Source of the DNA: CAWCDJ01 sp963796485
GTDB taxonomy: Bacteria; Acidobacteriota; Terriglobia; Bryobacterales; Bryobacteraceae
Length of the DNA: 64,000 bases
Assembly (NCBI GenBank): GCA_963796485.1
Contig: CAWCLV010000012.1
Span: 62,001 to 126,000, forward strand
Direction of reading: 5' to 3'
Part shown: positions 32,528-41,628 of the stretch, in pieces
Layout of the letters: every line of letters begins with the position of its first letter
Numbering within the stretch: the first letter of the stretch is position 1
Translations under genes and position numbers: made by a program
The notes under the pieces: model-generated
The model's input: only the letters and a program-made list of their open reading frames with translations
Database searches by the model: none
Told to the model about the DNA's origin: nothing

Positions 32528-35500
32528 AAGCTCAGCTTCAAGCCGAATTGAATGTCGCGCGGGTTGTTCGCCTGCGAAGTGACCACGCCGAAGTTGGCCG
32601 AAGAGACGCTGGTGTTCGGCCCCCCGAACTGTACGCGGTTGAACAGGTTGTAGAACTCCGAGCGGAACTGCGCCGTAACCGCGCGCTCGCGGATGTGGAA
32701 GCCGAAGTTCTTCGAAAGCACGGTGTCGATATTGCGCTGCCCCGCGTTGCGGACATCGGGCAGCACCGGACCGTCGTTGCCGAAGGTGTAAGCCGGCGCG
32801 ACCGAGAAGACGCTCGTATTGAACCACTGGGCGATCGTCGGGTTATCGAGGTGCGCGCTTTGCCCGTTGTTCACCGATGGGCGGCTGATGCCGATCGGCT
32901 GCCCGCTCTGTATGGAAAGGATGCCGCTCAGGTCCCAACCTCCCACGATCGCGTTCACGACCGGGTTCAACGTCTTCAAATAGTCCCGGCCTTTGCCGAA
33001 CGGCAGATTGTACACGCCGCTGAGGCGGAACTGGTTGGGGGTATCGAAACCCGACAGCCCCTTTTCCAGGCTGCGGTTGTAGTAGTCTTGCGGTGTCCGG
33101 ACATTGTCGATCGCCTTCGACCTGGTGTATGCGGCGAGGAAGGTCATCTTCGACGACAGGCGCTTCTCGATCTGTACCGTCCCGGCTTCATAGCTGGAAT
33201 TCCCGTCCGGCACGAACACCTGGCTGATCCCGCCGTACTGCGGATACGGGAGCAGCGACTGCTGCCGCGAGAAGGTGGGATTGCCGATGACGCCGCCCAG
33301 GTTCTGCGAATAGAAGGGGTTGCTTACCAGGTCGTTCAGGTGCGTGCCCAGCGACAGGTATACATCCGGAAGCTGGTTGATGTTCCAGGTGGTCAGCAGC
33401 CGGTTGGACTTGCTGCCCCAATAGTGCGCATCCAGCACCAGCCCGCCGGGCAACTGCCGCTGCACGCCGAGGCTCCAGGTCTGCGAATAGCCGTTCTTGT
33501 AGGCATACATGGGAGCGGCAAGGCTCGTGCCGATGTTCGCCAGAACGTTGCGATCGTTGAGAGCCGGCAGCAAGCCCGAGGGGAACGGGTTGCTCATGGT
33601 GGTGGCCGGGTTCAGGCCGTCGATGGACGCCACCATCGTGGTGGTGCGGACCGCCTCCACGGCGCCATCCCCGTTGCCCTGTATGTTGCGCGGCAGGAAG
33701 AAAATACCGAAGCCGCCGCGGAGCACCGTCTTGCTGTCGAGGCTGTAGGCGAACCCGATCCGCGGGCCGAAGTTGTGCCAGTCGGTGGCTTGCTGCGTCG
33801 ATGGATTGCCTTGTCCAATCCACCCGAGCGCGCCCCTCAGGTTAGGAAGGCCGGCCGCGGCGCCCACGGGGCTGATCACGTTTGGATCGAAGTATGCCAG
33901 CCGGTTGTACTTTTCGCTGTCTCCTTTGCCGACGTCCCAACGCAGGCCGAGGTTCACCGTCAGCTTTTGGGTCACGCGCCAATCGTCCTGCACGTAGAGG
34001 GCATAGTAGCTGCCCTGAGTCGAGATGGGGTTGATCGCGTTGACGCTGCCGCCCGAGGCATCGCCAAGCAGCATCGAGGCCACGCCGAAGCCGCCGGTGG
34101 TGGATGCCTGCGTCGGAACGGGTCCCTGGGTAAAAAGCCTGCTGAACGAAAATGCGCCCGAAGCCACCGCGTTCTGGCCTTCGTTGAAATGCAGGAAGCG
34201 GATGTCGCCTCCGATCTTGATCGAGTGCTTCCCACGCTGATGGGCTACGCTCCCGAGCATCGCCCAGACGTTGCGCGGCTGAAACTGCGTGAAGGAGTCG
34301 CTGCCGTTGCTGGTGGCCACCGCATCGCTCGGGCTGAACACCGGGAACTGACTGACCACCTGCGAGATATAGGCCGGCGGCAGGTTCAGCTTGGAAACAT
34401 CGAAGCCCTGCGACCGCCCAAACTGCGATGCCAGGCCGCGCGTGAATGAGAACGACCCGTCGGCAACCGTGGTCGGCGAGATCAGATGGGTGTAATCCGC
34501 GACAGCCTGCGTGTAGTGATCGAAAGTCTGGCGGCCGCCGCCCACCGGCAGGGGCATGCTGCCCGGCACGAGCCTGGCGTCCAACTGGCGCGAGACACGG
34601 ACGAACATGCGATCGTTCGGACCTATGTTGGCATCGCTTCGGAAATCATACTTGTCACTGTTGGTGATGGATTTCGAGGCGAAGATGTAATTGCTGGCGT
34701 TGGTGACCGGGTTCCCTGCAAGGTTCGCCGCCGGGTAAAACCCGAGTACGGCCGCGCCCACGGCATTCTGCTGGCTGGTGGGGATGCGGTTGCCGGGGAA
34801 AGCCGTCCTTTGCCGGGTTCCGTCTCCCAGCGTGGTCAGGGTAGCAGGATCGTAGATGATGACGGGGGCCCCATTGGCGGCGAAGGTCTGGGAAAAATCG
34901 CCGGACCGCTGCAACGCCGTGGGGATGGTGGAAATCGTGGAGGCCGGGTATGACTGGCGGAGGCCTTCGTAATCGCCGAAAATGAACCACTTGCTTTTCA
35001 GAATCGGGCCGCCGGCGTTGGCGCCGAACTGGTGCCGCTGGAAGGACTGTTTCGGCTGCCCGCTGCGATTATTGAAGAAGCTGTTGGCGTCCAGGATGCT
35101 GTGGCGCTCGAAGTCATACGCCACGCCGTGAATTTCGTTGGTCCCGGATTTCGTGACCATGTTGACCACGCCTCCGGAAGTGCGCCCGAACTGGGCATCG
35201 AAGCTGTTTGCCTGGACCTTGAATTCCTGCACCGAGTCCACCGGGGGATTGATGACGCCGCGATTGATGTCCGGCGTGGTATCGGGACTGCCGTCCAGCA
35301 GGATCTCCTGCGAGCCGGAGCGTCCGCCGCCCACGTTGAAATCCGATTTAAAAAAGTTGCGGCCGACGTCCTGCCCGCCGCCGTTACCGAAATTCGAGCC
35401 GAGGACGACCCCGGGAGTCAGCGCGACCAGCGCAAACGGATCGCGAATATTCAGGGGAAGATTGAGAATGCTGCGAGTGGTCACCACTTGGCCGAGGGTG

Positions 35501-35892
35501 GAGGATTCCGTCTCGAGCGGCGGCGGCGCGGCGCTGACCGTCACCTGCTCGGAGGTCGGGCCGGTCGCGAGCGGCACGTTGATCCCGAGCGTCTGGTTAA
35601 CCTGAAGCGTGATCGGTCCCTGCTCGAAGCCCTTGAATCCGGTGACGGAACAATTCAGCCTGTAGGTGGCGGGGGAGAGGTCCGGGAAGCGGTAGATCCC
35701 GGCCCCATTCGAGATCGCCGTGTGCGCGGTGCCGGTGGCGAGGTTCGTCATAATGAGCTTGGCGCCCGGAACCACGGCTCCCGAAGGGTCGGTCACCACT
35801 CCGGTCACCTGGGCGTTGAAACCCTGCCCCAAAAGAGACACGGCCGTCAGCCCGGCCAGAGCAAGCAGATTGAGAAGCAGATTGCGGCGCAC
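32524..35892 (-). CDS. Oar-like TonB-dependent receptor
   Basis: 1122 residues if translation starts at the GTG at 35892, which has GGGAG seven bases upstream; a GTG two codons earlier is too close to that site. Signal peptide RRNLLLNLLALAGLTAVSLL; carboxypeptidase-regulatory domain (QVTGVVTDPSGAVVPGAKLI, YRLNCSVTGFKGFEQ); plug (QVVTTRSILNLPLNIRDPFA, SGGVVNMVTKSGTNEIHGVA); barrel ending FGLKLSF. Same architecture as the receptor near 11.6-15.1 kb but clearly diverged, so it is likely to recognise a different ligand. A divergent winged-helix/TM regulator gene starts 147 bp away. Confidence 0.93.
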   Translation of the reverse strand: MRRNLLLNLLALAGLTAVSLLGQGFNAQVTGVVTDPSGAVVPGAKLIMTNLATGTAHTAISNGAGIYRFPDLSPATYRLNCSVTGFKGFEQGPITLQVNQTLGINVPLATGPTSEQVTVSAAPPPLETESSTLGQVVTTRSILNLPLNIRDPFALVALTPGVVLGSNFGNGGGQDVGRNFFKSDFNVGGGRSGSQEILLDGSPDTTPDINRGVINPPVDSVQEFKVQANSFDAQFGRTSGGVVNMVTKSGTNEIHGVAYDFERHSILDANSFFNNRSGQPKQSFQRHQFGANAGGPILKSKWFIFGDYEGLRQSYPASTISTIPTALQRSGDFSQTFAANGAPVIIYDPATLTTLGDGTRQRTAFPGNRIPTSQQNAVGAAVLGFYPAANLAGNPVTNASNYIFASKSITNSDKYDFRSDANIGPNDRMFVRVSRQLDARLVPGSMPLPVGGGRQTFDHYTQAVADYTHLISPTTVADGSFSFTRGLASQFGRSQGFDVSKLNLPPAYISQVVSQFPVFSPSDAVATSNGSDSFTQFQPRNVWAMLGSVAHQRGKHSIKIGGDIRFLHFNEGQNAVASGAFSFSRLFTQGPVPTQASTTGGFGVASMLLGDASGGSVNAINPISTQGSYYALYVQDDWRVTQKLTVNLGLRWDVGKGDSEKYNRLAYFDPNVISPVGAAAGLPNLRGALGWIGQGNPSTQQATDWHNFGPRIGFAYSLDSKTVLRGGFGIFFLPRNIQGNGDGAVEAVRTTTMVASIDGLNPATTMSNPFPSGLLPALNDRNVLANIGTSLAAPMYAYKNGYSQTWSLGVQRQLPGGLVLDAHYWGSKSNRLLTTWNINQLPDVYLSLGTHLNDLVSNPFYSQNLGGVIGNPTFSRQQSLLPYPQYGGISQVFVPDGNSSYEAGTVQIEKRLSSKMTFLAAYTRSKAIDNVRTPQDYYNRSLEKGLSGFDTPNQFRLSGVYNLPFGKGRDYLKTLNPVVNAIVGGWDLSGILSIQSGQPIGISRPSVNNGQSAHLDNPTIAQWFNTSVFSVAPAYTFGNDGPVLPDVRNAGQRNIDTVLSKNFGFHIRERAVTAQFRSEFYNLFNRVQFGGPNTSVSSANFGVVTSQANNPRDIQFGLKLSF

Positions 35893-35983
35893 GTTCACAC
35901 TCCCTGAAACGAACGAAACTCGGGTCTTTTAAAGAACCCAGCTTATGGGGCCCTTCCAGCGGGAACAAGTTTCCAGGGGTATT

Positions 35984-36030
35984 GTTACACCGTGTTACGC
36001 ACCGTACTGAACTGAGCCGTATGATATTAT
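35984..36030. promoter_or_regulatory. Divergent control region with paired GTAAC half-sites
   Basis: GTTAC (GTAAC on the minus strand) at 35984-35988 and 35994-35998, 10 bp apart. Overlapping -10-like hexamers TATGAT (36020-36025) and TATTAT (36025-36030) precede the GTG at 36039; no good -35 exists, as expected for an activated promoter. Confidence 0.4.
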
Positions 36031-36038
36031 GACCGGCA

Positions 36039-37337
36039 GTGAGGGACCTCGCAGTGCCATCCGGACCCACAGGAACGTCAGCGAAATCGTGCGACCTCAC
36101 CCTTCCGGAGAGCGTCCGGAGCGTGATCGAAAGCCCCACTTTTGAGCGCGCACCCACCCTGCGCACCCTTCTGGTGTATCTGTGGCGCATGCGGGACGAA
36201 CCGGTCAGCGAGTACGCGATCGCAACCGAAGCGCTGGGCCGCAGCCCGTCTTTCGATGCCAAGATCGACGCCACGGTGCGGGTCCAGATTTCGCGGCTTC
36301 GGCAGCGCCTGGAGAAGTTCTACCGGCAGGAGGGTGCGGCCTGCACCGAGCGCATCGTGATCCCGCTCGGTTCGCACCAGATCGAGACGGAAACGGCAGT
36401 TGCGGCCGAACCGGAACGTGCGGCTTCGCAGGTCGAGCCCCCAACGCCTCCCGCTCACTCCGTAAACCGCCTGCTGGTGGGGATCTGCATAGCATTGGCT
36501 TTGGTCGCGACCGGTTTAGGCGCGCTGCTGATGCGAACTCGAACGGCGGCCCGGGCGAATACGCCCCAGGATGCACCCCGATTATGGCAGGCCTTCTTCG
36601 GGAACAAGCTGCCGACCAGAATCATCCTGCCGACACCGGTGTTTCTCTCCTTCACGCCGAATGGGCTGCTGGCGACCGTCATGGTGCGGGACACGTCCGT
36701 CAACGACTTCGCCGATAGAGACCGGGCCCGCCAGTATGCCATCTTCGAAAAGATGATGGGGAAACCGCAACTGGCCCAGAACTATACGGTTACGTCGGAT
36801 ACTTTCGCCTCGGTCAGCTTGGTGCGTTACCTGGATCGTTTTGCTTTCTCCACCGCCGTCCGCAGCAGCGCGGAGGCGCCTTTAGATGCCCTGGATGCGG
36901 AGAACGTGATCGCGATCGGCACGTGGGGTACCCTCAACCCGGTCAAACCTTATTTAGATCGCATGAATTTCCGCTTGAGCGAGCATGAGATGCATGTGAC
37001 GAATCGACAGCCGGCTCCGGGCGAGCCCGCGGAAATCGACCAGGTGATCGAGAGCCCCGAGCGCTCGATCTGGCCCGGCGTCATCGCCGTATTGCCCGGG
37101 CGCGGCGAAAAGTCGCACCTCCTGGTAGTCGCATCGCGGCAGACGTCCGCGCTGGTCTCCCTTCTTACGTCCAGCAACGGGCTCGAGAAACTGGAACAAC
37201 TCTGGAGATCCAAGGGCTCGCCGCATTATTACGAAGTGGTGGTGCAATCGGAGATGAACGGTCCCAACCTGGTCCGCTCGACTCCCGTTATGCTCCATGC
37301 CTTCAGGCCTGAGGCGAGCGTAACAGCAGGTAACTAA
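36039..37337 (+). CDS. Membrane-anchored winged-helix regulator, unknown sensor domain
   Basis: 432 residues from GTG 36039. Residues about 22-115 resemble the DNA-binding domain of the malectin regulator (APTLRTLLVYLW, EYAIATEALGRSPSFDAKID, TVRVQISRLRQRLEKFYRQE). One TM helix (about 144-165) is followed by a 265-residue outer domain (FGNKLPTRIILPTPVFLSF, VMVRDTSVNDFADRDRAR, ENVIAIGTWG, LLTSSNGLEKLEQLW) that I do not recognise. It diverges from a TonB receptor exactly as the malectin version does, and an FAD oxidoreductase follows 48 bp downstream. Likely a one-component periplasm-to-DNA signal protein; ligand unknown. Confidence 0.78.
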   Translation: MRDLAVPSGPTGTSAKSCDLTLPESVRSVIESPTFERAPTLRTLLVYLWRMRDEPVSEYAIATEALGRSPSFDAKIDATVRVQISRLRQRLEKFYRQEGAACTERIVIPLGSHQIETETAVAAEPERAASQVEPPTPPAHSVNRLLVGICIALALVATGLGALLMRTRTAARANTPQDAPRLWQAFFGNKLPTRIILPTPVFLSFTPNGLLATVMVRDTSVNDFADRDRARQYAIFEKMMGKPQLAQNYTVTSDTFASVSLVRYLDRFAFSTAVRSSAEAPLDALDAENVIAIGTWGTLNPVKPYLDRMNFRLSEHEMHVTNRQPAPGEPAEIDQVIESPERSIWPGVIAVLPGRGEKSHLLVVASRQTSALVSLLTSSNGLEKLEQLWRSKGSPHYYEVVVQSEMNGPNLVRSTPVMLHAFRPEASVTAGN

Positions 37338-37385
37338 CGCCCGGATACTTCCGGCCGTCCGCAACGCGTGCCACAATCGCACCGA

Positions 37386-39041
37386 ATGCGGATTCTTTCC
37401 TTCCTTCTACTGATCGCCGGCTGTGCGTTTGCCCAAACCGCCGGCGCCCCGCCTTATGACTTCATCGTGTATGGCGCCACGGCGGGCGGAGTCATGACGG
37501 CGGTCTCTGCCGCCCGGGAAGGGGTAAAAGTCCTTCTGCTGGAACCCGGCAGCCACGTGGGAGGCATGGCCACGGGCGGCCTGTCGCGAACCGACTTCGG
37601 AAAGAAGGAAGTGATCGGCGGGCTGGCTATCGAATTCTACTGGCGCGTGGGGCTGAAATACGAGATGGGTCGCTACGCCAACGAGGTTGCCTGGTTCTAC
37701 GAGCCGCGCGTGGGCGAGCAGGTCCTGAAAGAGATGCTCGAGCAAGCCCACGTAGAGGTCCTTTACCACAAACGGCTGCGGGAACGGACGGGCGTGGAAA
37801 AGACCGGCAGCGTCATCCGGGCGATCACCACGGAAGACGGCGCGACGTACCGTGCACGCGCCTTTGCCGACTGCACCTATGAAGGCGACCTGCTGGCGCA
37901 GGCGCACGTGAGCTACACGTACGGACGGGAGTCGTCCGCGCAATACGGCGAGAGCCTTGCCGGAGTCCGGGAACGCACCCCGTTTCATCAGTGGCTCGTG
38001 CCCGTGAAAGCGCGCGATGCGAAAGGCGAACTGCTGCCGGAGATCTCGCCCGAGCCGAAGGGAGCAACGGGCTCAGCCGACAAGAAGGTGCAGGCGTACA
38101 ACTTCCGTATGATCCTGTCGGATGACCCGGCCAACCGCGTGCCGTTTCCGAAGCCGCGGAATTACGATGTGCATCGCTATGAGTTGCTGGCCAAACTGCT
38201 CGCGGGCATGACCGCAAAACTGGGGCGGCCGCAGGTATTCAACGAAGTGACGCTGATCGCACCCATCCCGAACCACAAGGCGGATTTCAATAACCAGGGC
38301 GCGTTTTCCACCGACTACATCGGCGGCAGTTGGGATTATCCCGACGCGTCCTACGCGAAGCGGGACGAGATCTTTCAGGCGCATATCGACTACACCGCGG
38401 GGTACTTCTATTTCCTCGCGCACGATCCGCGCGTGCCGAAGTCGCTGCAGGACGAAGTGAACCGCTGGGGCCTGGCGAAGGACGAGTTCACCGATACCCA
38501 CAACTGGCCGCACCAGCTCTACATCCGCGAGGCGCGCCGGATGGTGAGCGATTTCGTCATGACCCAGAAGGACGTCCAGACCGACCTGGCCAAACCCGAT
38601 GCCATCGGAATGGGATCGTACAACAGCGACTCGCACAACGTGCAACGGTTCGTGAACGCGCAGGGCGACGTGGAAAACGAAGGCGACATGCAAGTGGCGG
38701 CAAAGCCCTACCAGATTCCCTATCGCGTGATGGTTCCGAAGCGCGCGGAAGCCACCAACCTTCTGGTGCCCGTCTGTTTCTCGGCGAGCCACGTGGCGTA
38801 CTCGTCATTGCGGATGGAACCTCAGTACATGATCATCGGGCAGGCCGCGGGCGAGGCTGCGGCTATGGCATTGAAGGGCGGGGTGCCGGTGCAGGATATC
38901 GATACCAAAGCGCTCACGGCGACACTTCTCAAAGACGGGGCGGTGATGGAGTACCGGCCGGCCATCACGCCGCAGAGTTTCTTCCAGAAGCTCTATCAGA
39001 AGTATCTGCCCGATCTGACGCACAGGCGGCAGATCTTCTAG
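37386..39041 (+). CDS. Exported FAD-dependent oxidoreductase
   Basis: 551 residues from ATG 37386 with a signal peptide (MRILSFLLLIAGCAFAQ). The dinucleotide-binding motif is VYGATAGGVMTAVSAAREG, followed by LLLEPGSHVGGMATGGLSRT, characteristic of the FAD_oxidored (PF12831) family. The C-terminal part (SSLRMEPQYMIIGQAAGEAA) completes the FAD site. Family members are often encoded with glycan or sugar-acid degradation genes in Acidobacteriota, Planctomycetota and Bacteroidota, but reactions are mostly unknown. Same strand and 48 bp after the winged-helix regulator, so possibly its target. Confidence 0.88.
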   Translation: MRILSFLLLIAGCAFAQTAGAPPYDFIVYGATAGGVMTAVSAAREGVKVLLLEPGSHVGGMATGGLSRTDFGKKEVIGGLAIEFYWRVGLKYEMGRYANEVAWFYEPRVGEQVLKEMLEQAHVEVLYHKRLRERTGVEKTGSVIRAITTEDGATYRARAFADCTYEGDLLAQAHVSYTYGRESSAQYGESLAGVRERTPFHQWLVPVKARDAKGELLPEISPEPKGATGSADKKVQAYNFRMILSDDPANRVPFPKPRNYDVHRYELLAKLLAGMTAKLGRPQVFNEVTLIAPIPNHKADFNNQGAFSTDYIGGSWDYPDASYAKRDEIFQAHIDYTAGYFYFLAHDPRVPKSLQDEVNRWGLAKDEFTDTHNWPHQLYIREARRMVSDFVMTQKDVQTDLAKPDAIGMGSYNSDSHNVQRFVNAQGDVENEGDMQVAAKPYQIPYRVMVPKRAEATNLLVPVCFSASHVAYSSLRMEPQYMIIGQAAGEAAAMALKGGVPVQDIDTKALTATLLKDGAVMEYRPAITPQSFFQKLYQKYLPDLTHRRQIF

Positions 39042-39087
39042 CCTGCATTTCTCATCGATTCGATCGAGCCCGCTGGTAAACACCACG

Positions 39088-39254
39088 GGCGGGCTCGAAA
39101 GCCCGCGCCGACTCATCTGAGCCCCTACTTACAAGGGTGATTGGGCCGAGGCGGGGGCTCATTTCTGTTCCATCCGCGTTCCCGCGGGGCCCGCGCCGAA
39201 GTCGGCCCCACACCATGTGGGGCAGGTTTCAACCTGCGCGGGGCTTTAGCCTCG
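39088..39254. repeat. Interspersed multi-palindrome element, split copy A
   Basis: Two parts of an element seen intact at 47.5 kb and 56.9 kb: GGGCTCGAAAGCCC at 39091-39104, then the remainder (GAAGTCGG, CCCCACACCATGTGGGG, GCAGGTTTCAACCTGC, GGGGCTTTAGCC) at about 39198-39252. The 77 bases between them are flanked by a direct repeat GCCCGCGCCGA (39101-39111 and 39189-39199). Confidence 0.7.
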
Positions 39255-39307
39255 TTCTGCGGCATGCTTTGCGGCAAGCCGCCGCCGGCGCACCGAGAAA
39301 TCCGGGT

Positions 39308-40012
39308 TTAAGCCCGCTCCGCCTTGGCCTGGCCGTAGCTGGCGTTGGGCCCGTGCTTGCGGAAGTGATGCTTGTCGCGCAGCGCCGGGGAGATGGGTTG
39401 CGCGGCGGGGTTGATCGTAATGGTCTGCCACGCCATGGCTGCCAATTCCTCCACGATCACCGCGTTATGTGCGGCGTCCGTCACCGACTTGCCCCAGCAG
39501 AACGGCGCGTGGCCATTGACCAGCACCGCGGGGCACCCCAGGGGATCGAGGCCTTGTAGACGGCGGATGATCGCGAGGCCGGTGTTTGCCTCGTAGCCCG
39601 ATTCGATCTCTTCGGCGGTGAGCGGTTCGGTCACCGGGACAGGGCCGTGAAAATAGTCGGCGTGGGTGGTGCCGAAACACGGGATCTCGCGCCCGGCCTG
39701 CGCCCACGAGGTGGCGTGGCGGGAGTGCGTGTGCACCACTCCGCCGATCTGCGGGAACGCGCGGTAGAGCGCCACGTGGGTATCAACGTCGCTGGACGGC
39801 CGCAGCTTGCCCTCCACCACCCGCCCTTCCAGGTCGGTGATCACCATGTGATCGGGCGTCATCTTCTCGTAAGGCACGCCGCTCGGCTTGATCACGCAAA
39901 GCCCATGCTCGCGGGACACTCCGCTGGCATTGCCGAACGTGAAGATAACGAGTCCGCGGCGCACCAGCTCGAGATTCGCTTCCAAAACCTCAGCTCGCAG
40001 CGTTTCCAGCAC
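39308..40012 (-). CDS. araD: L-ribulose-5-phosphate 4-epimerase (class II aldolase family)
   Basis: 234 residues from a GTG at 40012, chosen because GAGGGGG lies seven bases upstream and the protein then starts at the family's usual first helix (LETLRAEVLEANLELVRRGL). E. coli AraD is 231 residues. Visible family motifs: FTFGNASG, CVIKPSG (phosphate contact), VVHTHSRHATSWA (two zinc histidines), CFGTTHADYF and VLVNGHAPFCWG (third zinc histidine). Converts L-ribulose 5-phosphate to D-xylulose 5-phosphate, the last step of arabinose breakdown. It overlaps the araB end by 23 bp and closes the operon. Confidence 0.93.
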   Translation of the reverse strand: MLETLRAEVLEANLELVRRGLVIFTFGNASGVSREHGLCVIKPSGVPYEKMTPDHMVITDLEGRVVEGKLRPSSDVDTHVALYRAFPQIGGVVHTHSRHATSWAQAGREIPCFGTTHADYFHGPVPVTEPLTAEEIESGYEANTGLAIIRRLQGLDPLGCPAVLVNGHAPFCWGKSVTDAAHNAVIVEELAAMAWQTITINPAAQPISPALRDKHHFRKHGPNASYGQAKAERA

Positions 40013-41594
40013 TTTGTCCCCCTCTGGCGCGAGCCGCAATCCGGCGCAGCTCGGGCAGGATTTCCCCAATTTCGACGGCCGCCGCCCGCCGCTCCCCCAA
40101 ACCGAAGTAGAGTCTGCGGTACAGCGGGTACAGCTCCTGGTACGTGGCCGCGGCGGCGGGCTCCGGCGCGATGGTCTTGTAGGGCGGGCACAACGCGTCC
40201 TGCGCTTCCTCCACCGTGCGAAACGTTCCGGCGGCCAGGAAGGCGAAAATGGCCGAGCCGAGGCTGGTCACGTCGCCGCCCGGCACCAGGATCGGTTTCC
40301 CCATCACATTGGCGTAAACCTGGTTGAGCACCGGGTTCTTCTGCGGGATGCCGCCGCCGTTCACAATTCGGCGAACCGGAACGCCGTGCTCCTCCATGCG
40401 CTCCAGAATCACCCTCGTGTGGAAGGCGGTGCCTTCGATGGCGGCGAACAGTTCATCCTGTGCGGTGTGGGTCAGGCGCCAGCCCAGCGTAACGCCGCTA
40501 AGCTCGGGGTTGACCAGCACCGTGCGGTCGCCATTGTCCCAGGTCATCCGAAGCAGGCCGGTCTGGCCGGCTGCGTAGCTCTCGAGGCCTGCGGCAAGCT
40601 GCGCGACACTCGAACCGGCACGTTTGGCGATTGCGTCGAAGATATCGCCTGTCGCCGAGAGTCCTGCCTCGACGCCCGTCTTCCGTGGATGAATCGAGCC
40701 GGGCACCACCCCGCACACACCCGGGATCAGCGAAGGCTCATCCGTGATCGCCATGATGCAGGTGGAGGTGCCGACGACGTTGACGACGTCCCCGATCCGG
40801 CAACCCGCGCCGATGGCATCCCAATGGGCGTCGAACGCTCCCGTGGGAACCGGAATGCCTGCGCGAAGACCGAGTTTTTCGGCCCACTCCGGAGCCAGCC
40901 TGCCGGCTATGCGATCGCTGGTGGCGTATACCCCGGCCACTTTCGCGCGAACGCCGGCGAGCAAGGGGTCTACCGAGGTCAGGAAGCTCTCCGGCGGCAG
41001 CCCGCCGAGTTGCTCGCTCCACATCCACTTGTGGCCCATCGCGCAGACGCTGCGAGGCACCTGCGCGGCGTCCGAAATACCGCAGAGGACCGCGGCGGCC
41101 ATATCGCAGTGCTCCAGCGCGGTCGCCATGCGGTCGCGCTTCGCCGGATTGTGGCGCAGCCAGTGCAGCAGCTTGGCCCAACCCCATTCGGAAGAGTAGA
41201 CTCCGCCGCACCAGTCGATCGCTTCGAGATGCTCCGCGCGGGCTTTGGCGGTGATCTCGGCGGCTTCCTCCCAGGCGCGGTGGTCGCACCAGAGATAGTA
41301 ATCGTCCAGAGGTTCCAGGTTCGGCCCCACCGGGATCACGCTGGAACCGGTGGTATCGATGGCGAGCGCCTCGACCGCGCCGCCCGCCACACCGGCGTCG
41401 GCCAGCGCCTTGCGAGTGGCTTCCGCCAGGGCGCGCATGTGCTCGGCATGGCTCTGGGTGGCGTAATCCGGATCGTCCTTGCTGCGGCGCAGCGGGTACT
41501 CGGAGACTCCGGAGCCGATGCGGCCTTTTCCGCTATCGACGATCGAGACGCGAACGCTGAGGGTGCCGAAATCGACACCGGCGACGATGGCCAT
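39990..41594 (-). CDS. araB: Ribulokinase
   Basis: 534 residues. FGGY kinase with N-terminal GVDFGTLSVRVSIVD, the ribulokinase-specific DDYYLWCDHRAWEEA and GGVYSSEWGWAKLLHWLRH segments, the central GTSTCIMAI and C-terminal VNGGGIPQKNPVLNQVYANV and GSAIFAFLAAG motifs. Phosphorylates L-ribulose with ATP. It starts 34 bp after the isomerase gene. Length is close to the usual 560. Part of the arabinose operon with transporter, isomerase and epimerase. Confidence 0.96.
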   Translation of the reverse strand: MAIVAGVDFGTLSVRVSIVDSGKGRIGSGVSEYPLRRSKDDPDYATQSHAEHMRALAEATRKALADAGVAGGAVEALAIDTTGSSVIPVGPNLEPLDDYYLWCDHRAWEEAAEITAKARAEHLEAIDWCGGVYSSEWGWAKLLHWLRHNPAKRDRMATALEHCDMAAAVLCGISDAAQVPRSVCAMGHKWMWSEQLGGLPPESFLTSVDPLLAGVRAKVAGVYATSDRIAGRLAPEWAEKLGLRAGIPVPTGAFDAHWDAIGAGCRIGDVVNVVGTSTCIMAITDEPSLIPGVCGVVPGSIHPRKTGVEAGLSATGDIFDAIAKRAGSSVAQLAAGLESYAAGQTGLLRMTWDNGDRTVLVNPELSGVTLGWRLTHTAQDELFAAIEGTAFHTRVILERMEEHGVPVRRIVNGGGIPQKNPVLNQVYANVMGKPILVPGGDVTSLGSAIFAFLAAGTFRTVEEAQDALCPPYKTIAPEPAAAATYQELYPLYRRLYFGLGERRAAAVEIGEILPELRRIAARARGGQSAGNAAS

Positions 41595-41628
41595 AGAAAC
41601 TCCCTGCGGGCAGGCCGGAACGCCCGCC

